DNA of 64,000 nucleotides from Flavobacterium phragmitis (GTDB lineage: Bacteria > Bacteroidota > Bacteroidia > Flavobacteriales > Flavobacteriaceae), in the NCBI RefSeq assembly GCF_900112575.1, contig NZ_FOMH01000001.1:1-64000 (forward strand), read 5' to 3'. A program made the position numbers and the translations under genes. Below, piece by piece: positions 8,322-17,339 of this stretch (positions are counted from its first letter, which is position 1; every line of letters begins with the position of its first letter). The notes under the pieces are model-generated. The model worked only from the letters and a program-made list of their open reading frames with translations, did no database searches and had not been told where the DNA came from.

Positions 8322-11153
8322 TTATGGGTTAATAGTCCAAGAAGCAAAATACTGCTGACCAATTAATCCAGCTCCAATAACTTGATAGTATTCTTTTCCT
8401 CCAATATTAGCAGCTCCTAATTTTAAAACTGATTTTAACTTCGGAATTCCATAATTTACCTGAGCATCTATCACTGTAGCCGATTTAATTATACCATCAG
8501 CAAAACCCGCTTGCCATAAATATTCGCTATTCCATCTTCCGCTTACGCTGAATCCGAAGTTTTTGAATAGTTTATCATTCCCAATAGACACCTTAACTCT
8601 GTGTTTCGGAGTATTAAACCCTGGTTCAAAACTCGGATCTTTTGCCTGATCAAAATCAAATTGAGCATAGTTATAATTTACTCCTGCCTCGAAATCTGCA
8701 ATTACTTTTTTAGAAAGCCCTACACCAAATCCTAACGAATGAATTTCAACATCTGAATTCGTATAAAGTTGATAGACTCTATATTCTCCATTTTGAATTG
8801 CTCTTATAGACTGCACACCCGGATCTGTAGTTCCTGCCGCAATATTTGGACTATCTTGAGCCGTTCCATAATAAGGAGAAATCACATTCAAAGTACCAAT
8901 AAAATTATTATAGATATTATAGTAACCATTAAGATCTATCGACATGCCTTCAAAAACAGAACGATATCCTAATTCAAATGCTTTTACCTCTTCAGGTTTC
9001 ACATAATTTGCTCTTGATTTTTTTAACAGAGCCGCCGCGGCCACAGGATTACTATTTGCCATTGCAGAAAAAGCATTTACAGAACTCGCAATATAGGAAT
9101 TCCCATACGCATCAAGACCTGTCATATCTTTTGTTGTATTTCCGCCACTGTAAGCCTGACCTTCGGCACTTAAATTAAAAGTCTCGCTAAATCTAGTTAA
9201 GTTATCAGGTGCAGAACCAATCAACACCGCGCTTCCTATGTTAAACCCAATGTATTGATCTTGAGTCGAAGGATTTCTAAAACCTGTTTGAAAAGACCCT
9301 CTGAAATTGTGATTTCTTTTTTCACCTCCAGAGTACACTAAAGACAAACGAGGCGAATAGTTTCCGTCAAAGTTTTTAGATTTATCATAACGAAGAGATC
9401 CTGTAAACTTCAATCTATCATCCAAGAACTTTTTCATTAACTGAGCATAAGCTCCATACTCATTATAATTAATAGGGCCATCTGCATCTGTATAAATTCT
9501 TCCATGAGAATTCAATTCATACGCTCTAAACGAACCTCCAACCTGAATTTCAGCAAATTTGATTATATCTCTAAAGTTATAATTAACATCCGAGTGATAA
9601 ATTTTAGAATTATCCACCAATCTTGAGCCCGAAAGAACATCAGGCTCACTTATCACCTGATTGAATGCATTTTTAAACTCCGCTGTCCCTGGCAGGAAAC
9701 GGCCTGTATCTGCAGTAGCTCTACCAGCCGCATGTGCTTGTTCCGGTGTCATTCCAGCCAAAGTCCCTTGAATGTACGCTCCTGCATATTGACCAAACCA
9801 AGTATTATCATCTTTCCATTTTCTGTTAACATTAATACCAGTAAAAACCATATCATAAGACTGCCCTCCACTTTCCGAAGTCGTATACCCTCTTAAGAAA
9901 AAGTTTTTCCCCTTGAACTCCAATTTATGCTGCTGCATAAAAAAGTTATTTAGATAATATCTATTTGCCCCTTGATAAACCGCATTACCAGTACCAAATT
10001 TACTTTGCCAGATAATCTCCAATCTTTCATCACCAAAAGGTCTTCCATGAAGAGAAAAATCGATTTTTGTATTCGCAGCTTTATTATCCGTCAAATCTAT
10101 TTCATTATACCCCGTTCTACTAACTGTGGTATTTGGCAAAAGATTAGATGCACCAGCCGGAATCAACCCTAAAGCTTCTAATCTTAACCCAACTCCTTTG
10201 ATATTTGTTGCGGCCTCATCACCATAAACATTAATACCATCATAACCAGGATTTGTCCTATCAATACCTGCCCTTGTTTTGTCATTGTAATTTGTTGCAT
10301 ACCAATCTGTAGCTTCCATATAAGTAAAATTAGCTTTAGCGGCGAAATATTTATTGAAAGCATGCGACAATCGAAGACCAAAATCATAATACCCATTAGT
10401 CCCCGCGGCTTCTTGCGAAGTCACACCATATTTAAAATAAGTAGAGATTCCCTGATTAGTAAATGGGCTTTTACTTGTCATGAACAAAATACCATTAAAT
10501 GCATTTGCACCATATAAAGCAGAAGAAGCTCCTGGAAGAAGCTCTACACTTTGAACATCAATTTCCGAAACCCCAATCATGTTACCCAAAACAAAGTTCA
10601 ACAACGGAGATGAATTATCCATTCCATCAACCAACTGCATAAAACGAGTGTTTGCAACAGTAGCAAAACCTCTGGTATTAATTGACTTGAACGACATACT
10701 ACTCGTATTCATCTGAACCTCTTTCATGTTCTCCAAACCATCATAAAAAGAAGGAGAAGCCGTTCTTTTAATTTCCTGAATCCCCATTCGTTCAATGGTA
10801 ACAGGAGATTCTAAAACTCTTTCAGGTGTTCTAGATGCCGAAACTACAATTTCATCCAATTTAGTCTCTTCATCCTTTAAAATTACATTCACTTTTTGAT
10901 TTGCCGAAGTAACATTAATTGTTTTTGATTCAAATCCTACTGCCGAAACTTTTAAAGAAAAAGGCAGTTTAGAATTTGTAGTCAATTTGAAGGATCCATC
11001 AAAATCAGTAGACGTACCACTGTTTTCCCCGACAACAACAACATTAGCACCAGGAATAGATTGTTTGTTACCATCTGTAACCGAACCTGTTATTGTATTC
11101 TGCGCAAAAGACATTCCGCTGAACAACAACATAATTAGCAAGTAGACTCTCAT
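8322..11153 (-). CDS. TonB-dependent outer-membrane receptor with carboxypeptidase-like regulatory domain
   Basis: This 943-residue protein has a signal peptide (MRVYLLIMLLFSGMSFAQ). A CarboxypepD_reg-like domain follows (about 19-105: ITGSVTDGNKQSIPGANVVVVG...FDGSFKL). Then come the plug (about 107-240: DEIVVSASRTPERVLESP, FATVANTRFMQLVDGMDN, VELLPGASSALYGANAFNGI) and a 22-strand-type beta barrel to the C-terminus (YFASWTINP). It imports a ligand across the outer membrane using TonB-ExbBD energy. It lacks the long SusC-style N-terminus, and no SusD partner is present. Instead a GDSL lipoprotein follows. The ligand is unknown. Confidence 0.93.
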   Translation of the reverse strand: MRVYLLIMLLFSGMSFAQNTITGSVTDGNKQSIPGANVVVVGENSGTSTDFDGSFKLTTNSKLPFSLKVSAVGFESKTINVTSANQKVNVILKDEETKLDEIVVSASRTPERVLESPVTIERMGIQEIKRTASPSFYDGLENMKEVQMNTSSMSFKSINTRGFATVANTRFMQLVDGMDNSSPLLNFVLGNMIGVSEIDVQSVELLPGASSALYGANAFNGILFMTSKSPFTNQGISTYFKYGVTSQEAAGTNGYYDFGLRLSHAFNKYFAAKANFTYMEATDWYATNYNDKTRAGIDRTNPGYDGINVYGDEAATNIKGVGLRLEALGLIPAGASNLLPNTTVSRTGYNEIDLTDNKAANTKIDFSLHGRPFGDERLEIIWQSKFGTGNAVYQGANRYYLNNFFMQQHKLEFKGKNFFLRGYTTSESGGQSYDMVFTGINVNRKWKDDNTWFGQYAGAYIQGTLAGMTPEQAHAAGRATADTGRFLPGTAEFKNAFNQVISEPDVLSGSRLVDNSKIYHSDVNYNFRDIIKFAEIQVGGSFRAYELNSHGRIYTDADGPINYNEYGAYAQLMKKFLDDRLKFTGSLRYDKSKNFDGNYSPRLSLVYSGGEKRNHNFRGSFQTGFRNPSTQDQYIGFNIGSAVLIGSAPDNLTRFSETFNLSAEGQAYSGGNTTKDMTGLDAYGNSYIASSVNAFSAMANSNPVAAAALLKKSRANYVKPEEVKAFELGYRSVFEGMSIDLNGYYNIYNNFIGTLNVISPYYGTAQDSPNIAAGTTDPGVQSIRAIQNGEYRVYQLYTNSDVEIHSLGFGVGLSKKVIADFEAGVNYNYAQFDFDQAKDPSFEPGFNTPKHRVKVSIGNDKLFKNFGFSVSGRWNSEYLWQAGFADGIIKSATVIDAQVNYGIPKLKSVLKLGAANIGGKEYYQVIGAGLIGQQYFASWTINP

Positions 11154-11462
11154 TTGGGTTAGTTTTTTCGTTAGTATATATAGCCAAAATAAGCAAATAT
11201 TTTAATATGTATAAAAAAACGTTAAATAAAATTCATATTTGACATCATTTTTTACAATATTTTAACTATTTAGTAATTCAATTCCTTAGAATAAAAACAA
11301 AGAAATACAAAAGAAAAACCAATATACTATGCATACATATAAATTTTAATCAAAAAATTGAAAAATTCATAAAAATACATATACAGAAAAAAAATTATGA
11401 CAATAAAAAAAAGCGAGACCTAAATCTCGCTTTTTTAACATATCTATATTTCTAAAAAGAAA
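11154..11462. other. AT-rich intergenic region
   Basis: This 309-bp gap holds the 5' region of the TonB receptor gene and, near its right end, the glmS terminator. I found no reading frame of note, no clear TAnnTTTG box and no repeat module like those in other gaps. Very low G+C with runs of A and T is the main feature. Confidence 0.5.
11405..11437 (-). terminator. Intrinsic terminator of the glmS operon
   Basis: The stem AAGCGAGA/TCTCGCTT with loop CCTAAA is followed by a T run on the minus strand. It lies 26 bp downstream of the glmS stop. Confidence 0.9.
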
Positions 11463-13313
11463 TTATTCTACTGTAACTGACTTTGCCAAATTTCGTGGCT
11501 GATCGACATTACATCCTCTCATAACTGCAATATAGTAGGAAAGTAATTGCAAAGGAATAGTTGTAACTAACGGAGACAATGCATCTGAAGTTTCTGGAAT
11601 TTCAATAACATAATCTGCCAATTCGCGAACTTGAATATCACCTTTTGTAACTACAGCGATGATTTTTCCGCTTCTAGATTTGATTTCCTGAATATTACTT
11701 ACAATCTTATCATAATGTCCTTGTTTTGGAGCAATTACAATAACCGGCATTTGTTCATCGATTAAAGCAATTGGGCCGTGTTTCATCTCTGCTGCAGGAT
11801 ATCCTTCTGCATGGATATATGAAATCTCTTTTAGTTTTAAAGCACCTTCTAAAGCAACTGGGAAATTATATCCACGCCCTAAATAAAGACAGTTTGGCGA
11901 ATCTTTAAAGGCAGCAGCAATCTCTTTTGCTTTATCATTAGTTTCTAATGCTTCGGCAACTTTTTCAGGAATAATTTCTAATTCTTGAAGGTACGTATGA
12001 AAATCTGTATTTGATAATGTTCCTTTTGCTTTTCCAAGTTTCAAGGCAATCATTGTTAAAACAGTAATCTGAGTTGTAAATGCTTTAGTCGAAGCTACTC
12101 CAATTTCTGGTCCAGCGTGTGTATAAGCTCCTGCATGGCTTTCTCTTGAAATAGAAGAACCTACTACATTACAAACACCAAATACAAAAGCTCCATTTTC
12201 TTTAGCTAATTTGATAGCCGCCATTGTATCTGCAGTCTCACCAGACTGAGAAATAGCAATAACTACATCGTCTTTATTGATAATTGGGTTTCTATATCTA
12301 AATTCAGAAGCATATTCTACTTCAACAGGAATACGAGTAAACTCTTCAAAAATATATTCCGCCACTAAACCTGCGTGCCAAGAAGTACCACAAGCAACGA
12401 TTAGAATACGTTTTGCATTCAAGAATTTCTCCAAATTATCCTCGACACCGGCCATTTGAACAATTCCTTCGTTAGCATGAAGCCTTCCTCTGTAAGTATC
12501 TTTAATAACACTTGGTTGTTCGTAGATCTCTTTTAACATGAAATGATCGTAGCCACCTTTTTCAATCTGCTCCAAATTCATTTGAAGTTCTTGAATATAA
12601 GGATCTACCAAAGAGTCATCTTTAATTTTTCTGATCTTAATTGGCTTATGCAATCTAATATTAGCCATTTCACCATCTTCCAAATAAACTGCATTAGAAG
12701 TATACTCTATAAATGGTGAAGCATCAGAAGCAACAAAATACTCATTCTCCCCAACACCAATCGCCAGCGGACTTCCTAATCTCGCCGCAACAAGTTCATT
12801 TGGATTCTTTTTATCAAAAACAGCAATAGCATAGGCTCCAACCACTTGATTAAGCGCAATCTGTACTGCTTTACCTAATTTAATATTTTCTTTCTTTTGG
12901 ACTTCTTCTATTAAATTAACTAAAACCTCTGTATCTGTGTCTGATTTAAAAGTATACCCTCTTTTAATCAACTCTTCTTTAAGTGGCGCATAATTCTCTA
13001 TAATTCCGTTATGGATAATTACTAAATCGCCAGAATTTGAAAGATGAGGATGCGAGTTTACATCATTTGGCACACCATGCGTAGCCCAACGCGTATGGCC
13101 AATTCCAATATTTCCGTTTGTTGTAAAGCCTTCTTTTGCTTTCGCTTCCAGATCAGAGACCTTACCTTTTGTTTTACAAAGCTTTATGCCCGACTCTTCG
13201 TCATACAGCATAACACCGGCACTATCATAACCTCTGTACTCAAGGCGTTTTAACCCCTTGATTACAATAGGATATGCGTCTCTATGACCGATATATCCAA
13301 CAATTCCACACAT
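11463..13313 (-). CDS. glmS: Glutamine--fructose-6-phosphate aminotransferase (isomerizing)
   Basis: It makes glucosamine-6-phosphate from fructose-6-phosphate and glutamine, the first step towards UDP-GlcNAc for peptidoglycan and LPS. The 616-residue length is standard. The N-terminal nucleophile Cys2 lies in MCGIVGYIG, followed by EYRGYDSAG and HTRWATHG of the class II glutaminase. Two SIS domains follow, with CGTSWHAG, SQSGETADT, EVGVAS-like EIGVASTKAFTTQ, and the C-terminal LAKSVTVE. It is the last gene of an operon with a DUF4270 lipoprotein (9 bp upstream) and a glycogen-synthase-like protein. No glmS ribozyme is possible in that 9-bp gap. Confidence 0.97.
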   Translation of the reverse strand: MCGIVGYIGHRDAYPIVIKGLKRLEYRGYDSAGVMLYDEESGIKLCKTKGKVSDLEAKAKEGFTTNGNIGIGHTRWATHGVPNDVNSHPHLSNSGDLVIIHNGIIENYAPLKEELIKRGYTFKSDTDTEVLVNLIEEVQKKENIKLGKAVQIALNQVVGAYAIAVFDKKNPNELVAARLGSPLAIGVGENEYFVASDASPFIEYTSNAVYLEDGEMANIRLHKPIKIRKIKDDSLVDPYIQELQMNLEQIEKGGYDHFMLKEIYEQPSVIKDTYRGRLHANEGIVQMAGVEDNLEKFLNAKRILIVACGTSWHAGLVAEYIFEEFTRIPVEVEYASEFRYRNPIINKDDVVIAISQSGETADTMAAIKLAKENGAFVFGVCNVVGSSISRESHAGAYTHAGPEIGVASTKAFTTQITVLTMIALKLGKAKGTLSNTDFHTYLQELEIIPEKVAEALETNDKAKEIAAAFKDSPNCLYLGRGYNFPVALEGALKLKEISYIHAEGYPAAEMKHGPIALIDEQMPVIVIAPKQGHYDKIVSNIQEIKSRSGKIIAVVTKGDIQVRELADYVIEIPETSDALSPLVTTIPLQLLSYYIAVMRGCNVDQPRNLAKSVTVE

Positions 13314-13322
13314 ATATATTTA

Positions 13323-14987
13323 TTAATTTGGTTTCGTGTAGTAGACCTGGAGTTTCAATCTTTTATCACCAGCAGAAGTTTTTCCACCGTACAAGACTGT
13401 CCCCAGCGGACTCATCACCGATGTTCTTGGTGTTTGAGAAAAATATTCTACAAGTTTCGGATCAGCATTATCTTTAAGCAGAACCTTGTTCTTCAATACA
13501 TTTGAAGCAGTTACACCTGAACTTAAAGAAACAGCCAGTCCTAAATTAACATTTTTTAAGGTAGCATCTTTTATAAGATTACGAATATGGCTCGTAATTC
13601 TCATTTTATAATACTTTCCTTTTTTATTAGAATCAAGCGTAATCAAACCATTAAGCGTAACATCCTCTGTTGCATAATCTGCCAATACAATATTATTCGT
13701 TAAATCGTACAAATAAACTCTTTGTGGCTCTTTTGTATTAGCCATTTTATCTGCATCAATATAAAAAACAAGATTAGCTTCATTTACTTTCCAGTTTTTA
13801 TATTTGACATTATTTCTAATTTCATCTAATTGATCCGGAACTTGGTTTGCACCGCTTTGAACAACACCATTAGCATCATAGCTAATAACGTCTGTTTGAT
13901 CAAAAAGTTTTACAACTGCTACAGATCCTTGACCTCCTTTTAAGTAAAGCCTTTCGTCTCCTTCAGTCTTATTTACATTTGTAATTGCACTTTCATAATC
14001 AGCATTCCTAGTGTTTTGAAGAAAACTTGCTGTATTGACAATACCACCCGAAACACCAGTTTTTAAAAGCACCACAAGTTCTTTATCTTCTGTTGCATTA
14101 GCATCATCGGTAGTAGAAGCTGTTTTTGCTTTATATTTTATTGTAATTTTTCCTTCTGCAAAATTAAGTAAAGCCATGTTCGAAGGAGAACTTCCAGATT
14201 TTTCGACCTTAAAGTACAAACCTCTGAAGTATTCTTGAAAAAGATCCTCCGTAGAAAGCTTTGAAGCCACGGCCTTTAATATTTTATCTTGAAAAAACTG
14301 CTTATTAAGGTTCAAAGTCATCTGAGGAGCCGTTCTTGTAGTTGTCTTCACTCCTTGGTCATCAGTAGTTTCTACTCTAATTTCACTCGCATCAAAAAAG
14401 AATTGCTCATTTTCTGAAGCAGCACCATCATTTAATAAAACACTTTTATTAGCGATGCTAAAAAAATCATTATCCTGATCTGTGTAATAATATTGGAACA
14501 ATTGAGAACCACCACTAAAATAAGTGTTTCTCATTTGCATTGTTGACTCGTACACACTTAATTTCAGTTTGTATTCGTTGCCTTGACCGCCATAAATAGA
14601 ATCCAGTTTATAAGTACTGTTACCCTCTGCGTCAGTTGTTTTGTCCTTAGTAAAATATGGAATCGTAAGCTGCACGCTTTGTATTTCTGGAGATTCACCA
14701 ATTGTTGGCGCGTATTCTTTAAGCCCCAACTGTGTTACAAAATTAGCCGTTGTAGAACCGAACAAAGGATTATCAAAAATCCCCAATGGATTTATTGCTA
14801 TATTATTAGACTGAACTGGAGTCACTTCCTGATTGAAAGCTAAAACATTATACTCTTCTGGTTCAAGTCCAAAATGATCATCTCCAACTATACCATCACC
14901 AATTGCATTGAAATCTTTATCGCAAGAATATAAAAAAACAACAATTAAAGCTAAAAGAATTTTCTTAATAAAAGAAGTATTATACAT
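13323..14987 (-). CDS. DUF4270 family lipoprotein
   Basis: This is a 554-residue SPII lipoprotein: basic start MYNTSFIKK, hydrophobic core, then LYSCDKDFNAIGDGIVGDDHFG with the lipid-modified Cys near residue 22. The opening and the later strands (YNVLAFNQEVTPVQSNN, NPLFGSTTANFVTQLG, and the C-terminal GGKTSAGDKRLKLQVYYTKPN) fit DUF4270, a Bacteroidota family of unknown function. It is predicted to sit in the outer membrane or periplasm. It lies between a glycogen-synthase-like gene (21 bp) and glmS (9 bp), an arrangement I have seen as conserved in flavobacteria. That suggests a role tied to envelope sugar supply, which is inference. Confidence 0.85.
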   Translation of the reverse strand: MYNTSFIKKILLALIVVFLYSCDKDFNAIGDGIVGDDHFGLEPEEYNVLAFNQEVTPVQSNNIAINPLGIFDNPLFGSTTANFVTQLGLKEYAPTIGESPEIQSVQLTIPYFTKDKTTDAEGNSTYKLDSIYGGQGNEYKLKLSVYESTMQMRNTYFSGGSQLFQYYYTDQDNDFFSIANKSVLLNDGAASENEQFFFDASEIRVETTDDQGVKTTTRTAPQMTLNLNKQFFQDKILKAVASKLSTEDLFQEYFRGLYFKVEKSGSSPSNMALLNFAEGKITIKYKAKTASTTDDANATEDKELVVLLKTGVSGGIVNTASFLQNTRNADYESAITNVNKTEGDERLYLKGGQGSVAVVKLFDQTDVISYDANGVVQSGANQVPDQLDEIRNNVKYKNWKVNEANLVFYIDADKMANTKEPQRVYLYDLTNNIVLADYATEDVTLNGLITLDSNKKGKYYKMRITSHIRNLIKDATLKNVNLGLAVSLSSGVTASNVLKNKVLLKDNADPKLVEYFSQTPRTSVMSPLGTVLYGGKTSAGDKRLKLQVYYTKPN

Positions 14988-15008
14988 GTTTTATAATAAG
15001 GTTAAAAT

Positions 15009-15815
15009 TTAAAGTCCAAACATTCTGTAGAAATTTGTATATGCGTCTGCAAATGCATCTTTCGAGGCGAAAGGTAAAAAAGGTTTTCCTGAAGATTCTA
15101 TAAATTTTGTTAAACTTGGAGAAACATTTTCTGACGCAATGATTACTCCATCTGAATGCAGGATACTCGCTTTTAATACATTCTCGTAATTTGGAACTTC
15201 TAAATCTGATACTGCATCATGAGGAACACCATCAAATTTAACTTTATTGATCATCTCTAAATCCAAATTCTCATCAAAAGACTGTCCGTAAACAGAAGTA
15301 ATAATTTTGGTTTCAGAAAACAAAGCTTCGTGTTTATAATAATGTTTCATGTAAATCGGAAGCATTGCAGCCAACCAACCATGAACGTGAATGATATCTG
15401 GAACCCAGTTTAATTTTTTAACAGTTTCCACAACACCTTTAGCAAAGAAGATTGCTCTTTCGTCATTATCAGGATATAAAACCCCCTCCTCGTCTGCGAA
15501 GGTTGCTTTACGTTTAAAATATTCATCATTATCTATAAAGTACACCTGAATTCTCTCTTTCGGAATCGATGCTACCTTAATAATCAACGGCATGTCTAAG
15601 TCATTCACTACCAAATTCATCCCTGAAAGTCTGATCACTTCGTGTAATTGATGTCTTCTCTCATTGATATTCCCATATCTTGGCATGAAAATTCTTATCT
15701 GACCTCCTTGGTCATTAATCATTTTCGGAACGTCATAAGACATTAAAGAAACCTCATTTTCAGCCAAATAAGGCACGACTTCAGATGATACGTATAATAT
15801 CCTCTTATCTTTCAT
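15009..15815 (-). CDS. Glycogen/starch synthase-like protein, GT5 N-terminal domain only
   Basis: This is a 268-residue protein resembling the N-terminal half of GlgA. RILYVSSEVVPYLAENEV matches the start of GT5, followed by IRIFMPRYGNINERRHQLHEVI, DNDERAIFFAKGVVETV, and PDIIHVHGWLAAMLPIYMK. Full GlgA is about 470-480 residues with a second Rossmann domain that carries the catalytic and nucleotide-binding residues; that domain is missing. The ADP-glucose-binding KTGGL motif after the first strand is replaced by AENEV (18-22). Glycogen synthesis is therefore unlikely. It is first in an operon with DUF4270 and glmS. A regulatory or binding role is possible but not shown. Confidence 0.85.
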   Translation of the reverse strand: MKDKRILYVSSEVVPYLAENEVSLMSYDVPKMINDQGGQIRIFMPRYGNINERRHQLHEVIRLSGMNLVVNDLDMPLIIKVASIPKERIQVYFIDNDEYFKRKATFADEEGVLYPDNDERAIFFAKGVVETVKKLNWVPDIIHVHGWLAAMLPIYMKHYYKHEALFSETKIITSVYGQSFDENLDLEMINKVKFDGVPHDAVSDLEVPNYENVLKASILHSDGVIIASENVSPSLTKFIESSGKPFLPFASKDAFADAYTNFYRMFGL

Positions 15816-15852
15816 AATAGTATTTTACTTAATTTTGGTAATAAAAACGTCG

Positions 15853-15860
15853 CAAAATTA
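15853..15860 (-). promoter_or_regulatory. -7 box of the glgA-like/DUF4270/glmS operon
   Basis: TAATTTTG on the minus strand matches TAnnTTTG, about 38 bp before the start at 15815. A matching -33 box is not clear. Confidence 0.5.
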
Positions 15861-15891
15861 CAAAAATTTATGCAGTTTATAACTAATATAT

Positions 15892-15899
15892 TATGTTTG
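15892..15899 (+). promoter_or_regulatory. -7 box of the panC-panD operon
   Basis: TATGTTTG matches TAnnTTTG and would start transcription near 15906. That places the start codon at 15923, not at the upstream ATG at 15893 that overlaps this box. Confidence 0.5.
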
Positions 15900-15922
15900 C
15901 ACTAAATTTTAATAATACCTCA

Positions 15923-16771
15923 ATGCACATTTTCTACAGTAAAGCAGCTTTGATAGCCTATATTAAAACTATCAAAACCGCAAATTCAACTATTGGATTT
16001 GTACCCACAATGGGCGCTTTACACCAAGGACATTTGGCTTTAATGCAGCGTTCACTAAAAGAAAACGACGATACCGTTGTAAGCATTTTTGTCAATCCAA
16101 CACAATTCAACAACCCAGAAGATTTAGCAAAATATCCAAGAACTTTAGAAGAAGATATTAAGAAAATGCGTACATTAAGTGATAAAATCATTTTATACGC
16201 GCCTTCTGTTGAAGATATTTATGAAGGAAACACCGTTTCGCAGACTTTTGATTTCGACGGATTGGAAAATCAAATGGAAGGAAAATTCAGGCCAGGACAT
16301 TTTAACGGTGTTGGAACAATTGTAAAAAGGCTTTTCGAAATCGTAACACCAACCAATGCTTATTTTGGAGAAAAAGATTTTCAGCAATTGCAAATTGTTA
16401 AAAAAATGGTCGAAAAAGCAGCTTTACCTGTAAACATTGTTGGCTGTCCGATTTTCAGAGAAGAAAATCAGCTTGCAATGAGTTCGCGCAACGAACGTTT
16501 AACTGCTCAAGAACGTAAAGATGCTTCAATTATATACAAGACTTTGACGGAAGCCAAAGAGATTTTTCAAAATCACAGTCCGCAAGAAACATTAGAATTT
16601 GTAGAAAATTCTTTCAAAGACAATAACCAATTTGAACTTGAGTATTTTGTTATTGCTGACGAATCAACACTTTTACCTATCGATCAGAAAGAGAATGGCA
16701 AAAATTACCGTGCATTTATAGCAGTATTTGTTAATTCTATAAGACTGATAGACACCATTTCATTAAATTAA
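15923..16771 (+). CDS. panC: Pantoate--beta-alanine ligase
   Basis: It joins pantoate and beta-alanine with ATP to form pantothenate, the precursor of CoA. From ATG 15923 the protein is 282 residues, the same as typical PanC. An upstream in-frame ATG at 15893 would add ten residues (MFALNFNNTS) and overlaps the probable promoter. Motifs: PTMGALHQGHLALM (the HIGH-like nucleotide site), VSIFVNPTQFNNPEDLAKYPRT, FGEKDFQQLQIVKKMV, and AMSSRNERL (the KMSKS-like site). panD follows after 14 bp, so the enzymes making and using beta-alanine are co-transcribed. No panB is in the window. Confidence 0.97.
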   Translation: MHIFYSKAALIAYIKTIKTANSTIGFVPTMGALHQGHLALMQRSLKENDDTVVSIFVNPTQFNNPEDLAKYPRTLEEDIKKMRTLSDKIILYAPSVEDIYEGNTVSQTFDFDGLENQMEGKFRPGHFNGVGTIVKRLFEIVTPTNAYFGEKDFQQLQIVKKMVEKAALPVNIVGCPIFREENQLAMSSRNERLTAQERKDASIIYKTLTEAKEIFQNHSPQETLEFVENSFKDNNQFELEYFVIADESTLLPIDQKENGKNYRAFIAVFVNSIRLIDTISLN

Positions 16772-16785
16772 TCTAACTTTGCAAC

Positions 16786-17136
16786 ATGCAAATTCAAGTT
16801 ATAAAATCAAAAATTCATCGCGTTAAAGTAACGGGTGCCGATTTAAATTATATTGGTAGCATTACTATTGATGAAACTTTACTAGAGGCTTCAAACATTA
16901 TTGAAGGCGAAAAAGTATCTATTGTGAACATTAATAATGGCGAACGTTTTGAAACTTACGCTATTAAAGGCGAAAAAAACTCAGGCGAAATCACTTTGAA
17001 TGGTCCGGCTGCAAGAAAAGTTCAGAAAGATGATATCATCATCATCATTTCTTATGCAACTTTGGATTTTGAAGAAGCTAAGACTTTCAAACCGTGGATT
17101 ATTTTCCCTAACGAAAATGATAATTCACTAACCTAA
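16786..17136 (+). CDS. panD: Aspartate 1-decarboxylase proenzyme
   Basis: This cytoplasmic pyruvoyl enzyme makes beta-alanine from L-aspartate for pantothenate synthesis. The 116-residue proenzyme has the self-cleavage site Gly24-Ser25 in NYIGSITID, where Ser25 becomes the pyruvoyl group. Other conserved parts are SKIHRVKVTGADL, EKVSIVNINNGERFETYAI, GEITLNGPAARKVQKDDIIIIISYA. Length is normal (E. coli 126). It is the second gene of the panC-panD operon. Confidence 0.97.
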   Translation: MQIQVIKSKIHRVKVTGADLNYIGSITIDETLLEASNIIEGEKVSIVNINNGERFETYAIKGEKNSGEITLNGPAARKVQKDDIIIIISYATLDFEEAKTFKPWIIFPNENDNSLT

Positions 17137-17162
17137 ACCAATTCTTTCTTTTTTAAGAATTT

Positions 17163-17194
17163 ACTTTCTTTGTCAAAGCTTTTTTGTACAAAGA
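17163..17194 (+). terminator. Possible weak terminator after panD
   Basis: TTCTTTGT and ACAAAGAA flank a loop containing a T run. It is a modest hairpin about 30 bp after panD; the 190-bp gap to the next gene shows nothing else clear. Confidence 0.35.
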
Positions 17195-17339
17195 ATTTCT
17201 CTTTTGTCCTAATCCGAAATGATTTTGACGCTAAAATACTGTGCTTCAATTTTTACTCCATTGAACAAAGAAGCAAATAAAATAGTATATTGCTACACTA
17301 TTTTCAATACATTTTTAATTTACTGAAATGCCACAAATC

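Noticed and set aside
13313..13323. glmS ribozyme upstream of glmS
   Set aside because: The gap to the upstream gene is only 9 bp and glmS is the last gene of an operon, so there is no room for the ribozyme.
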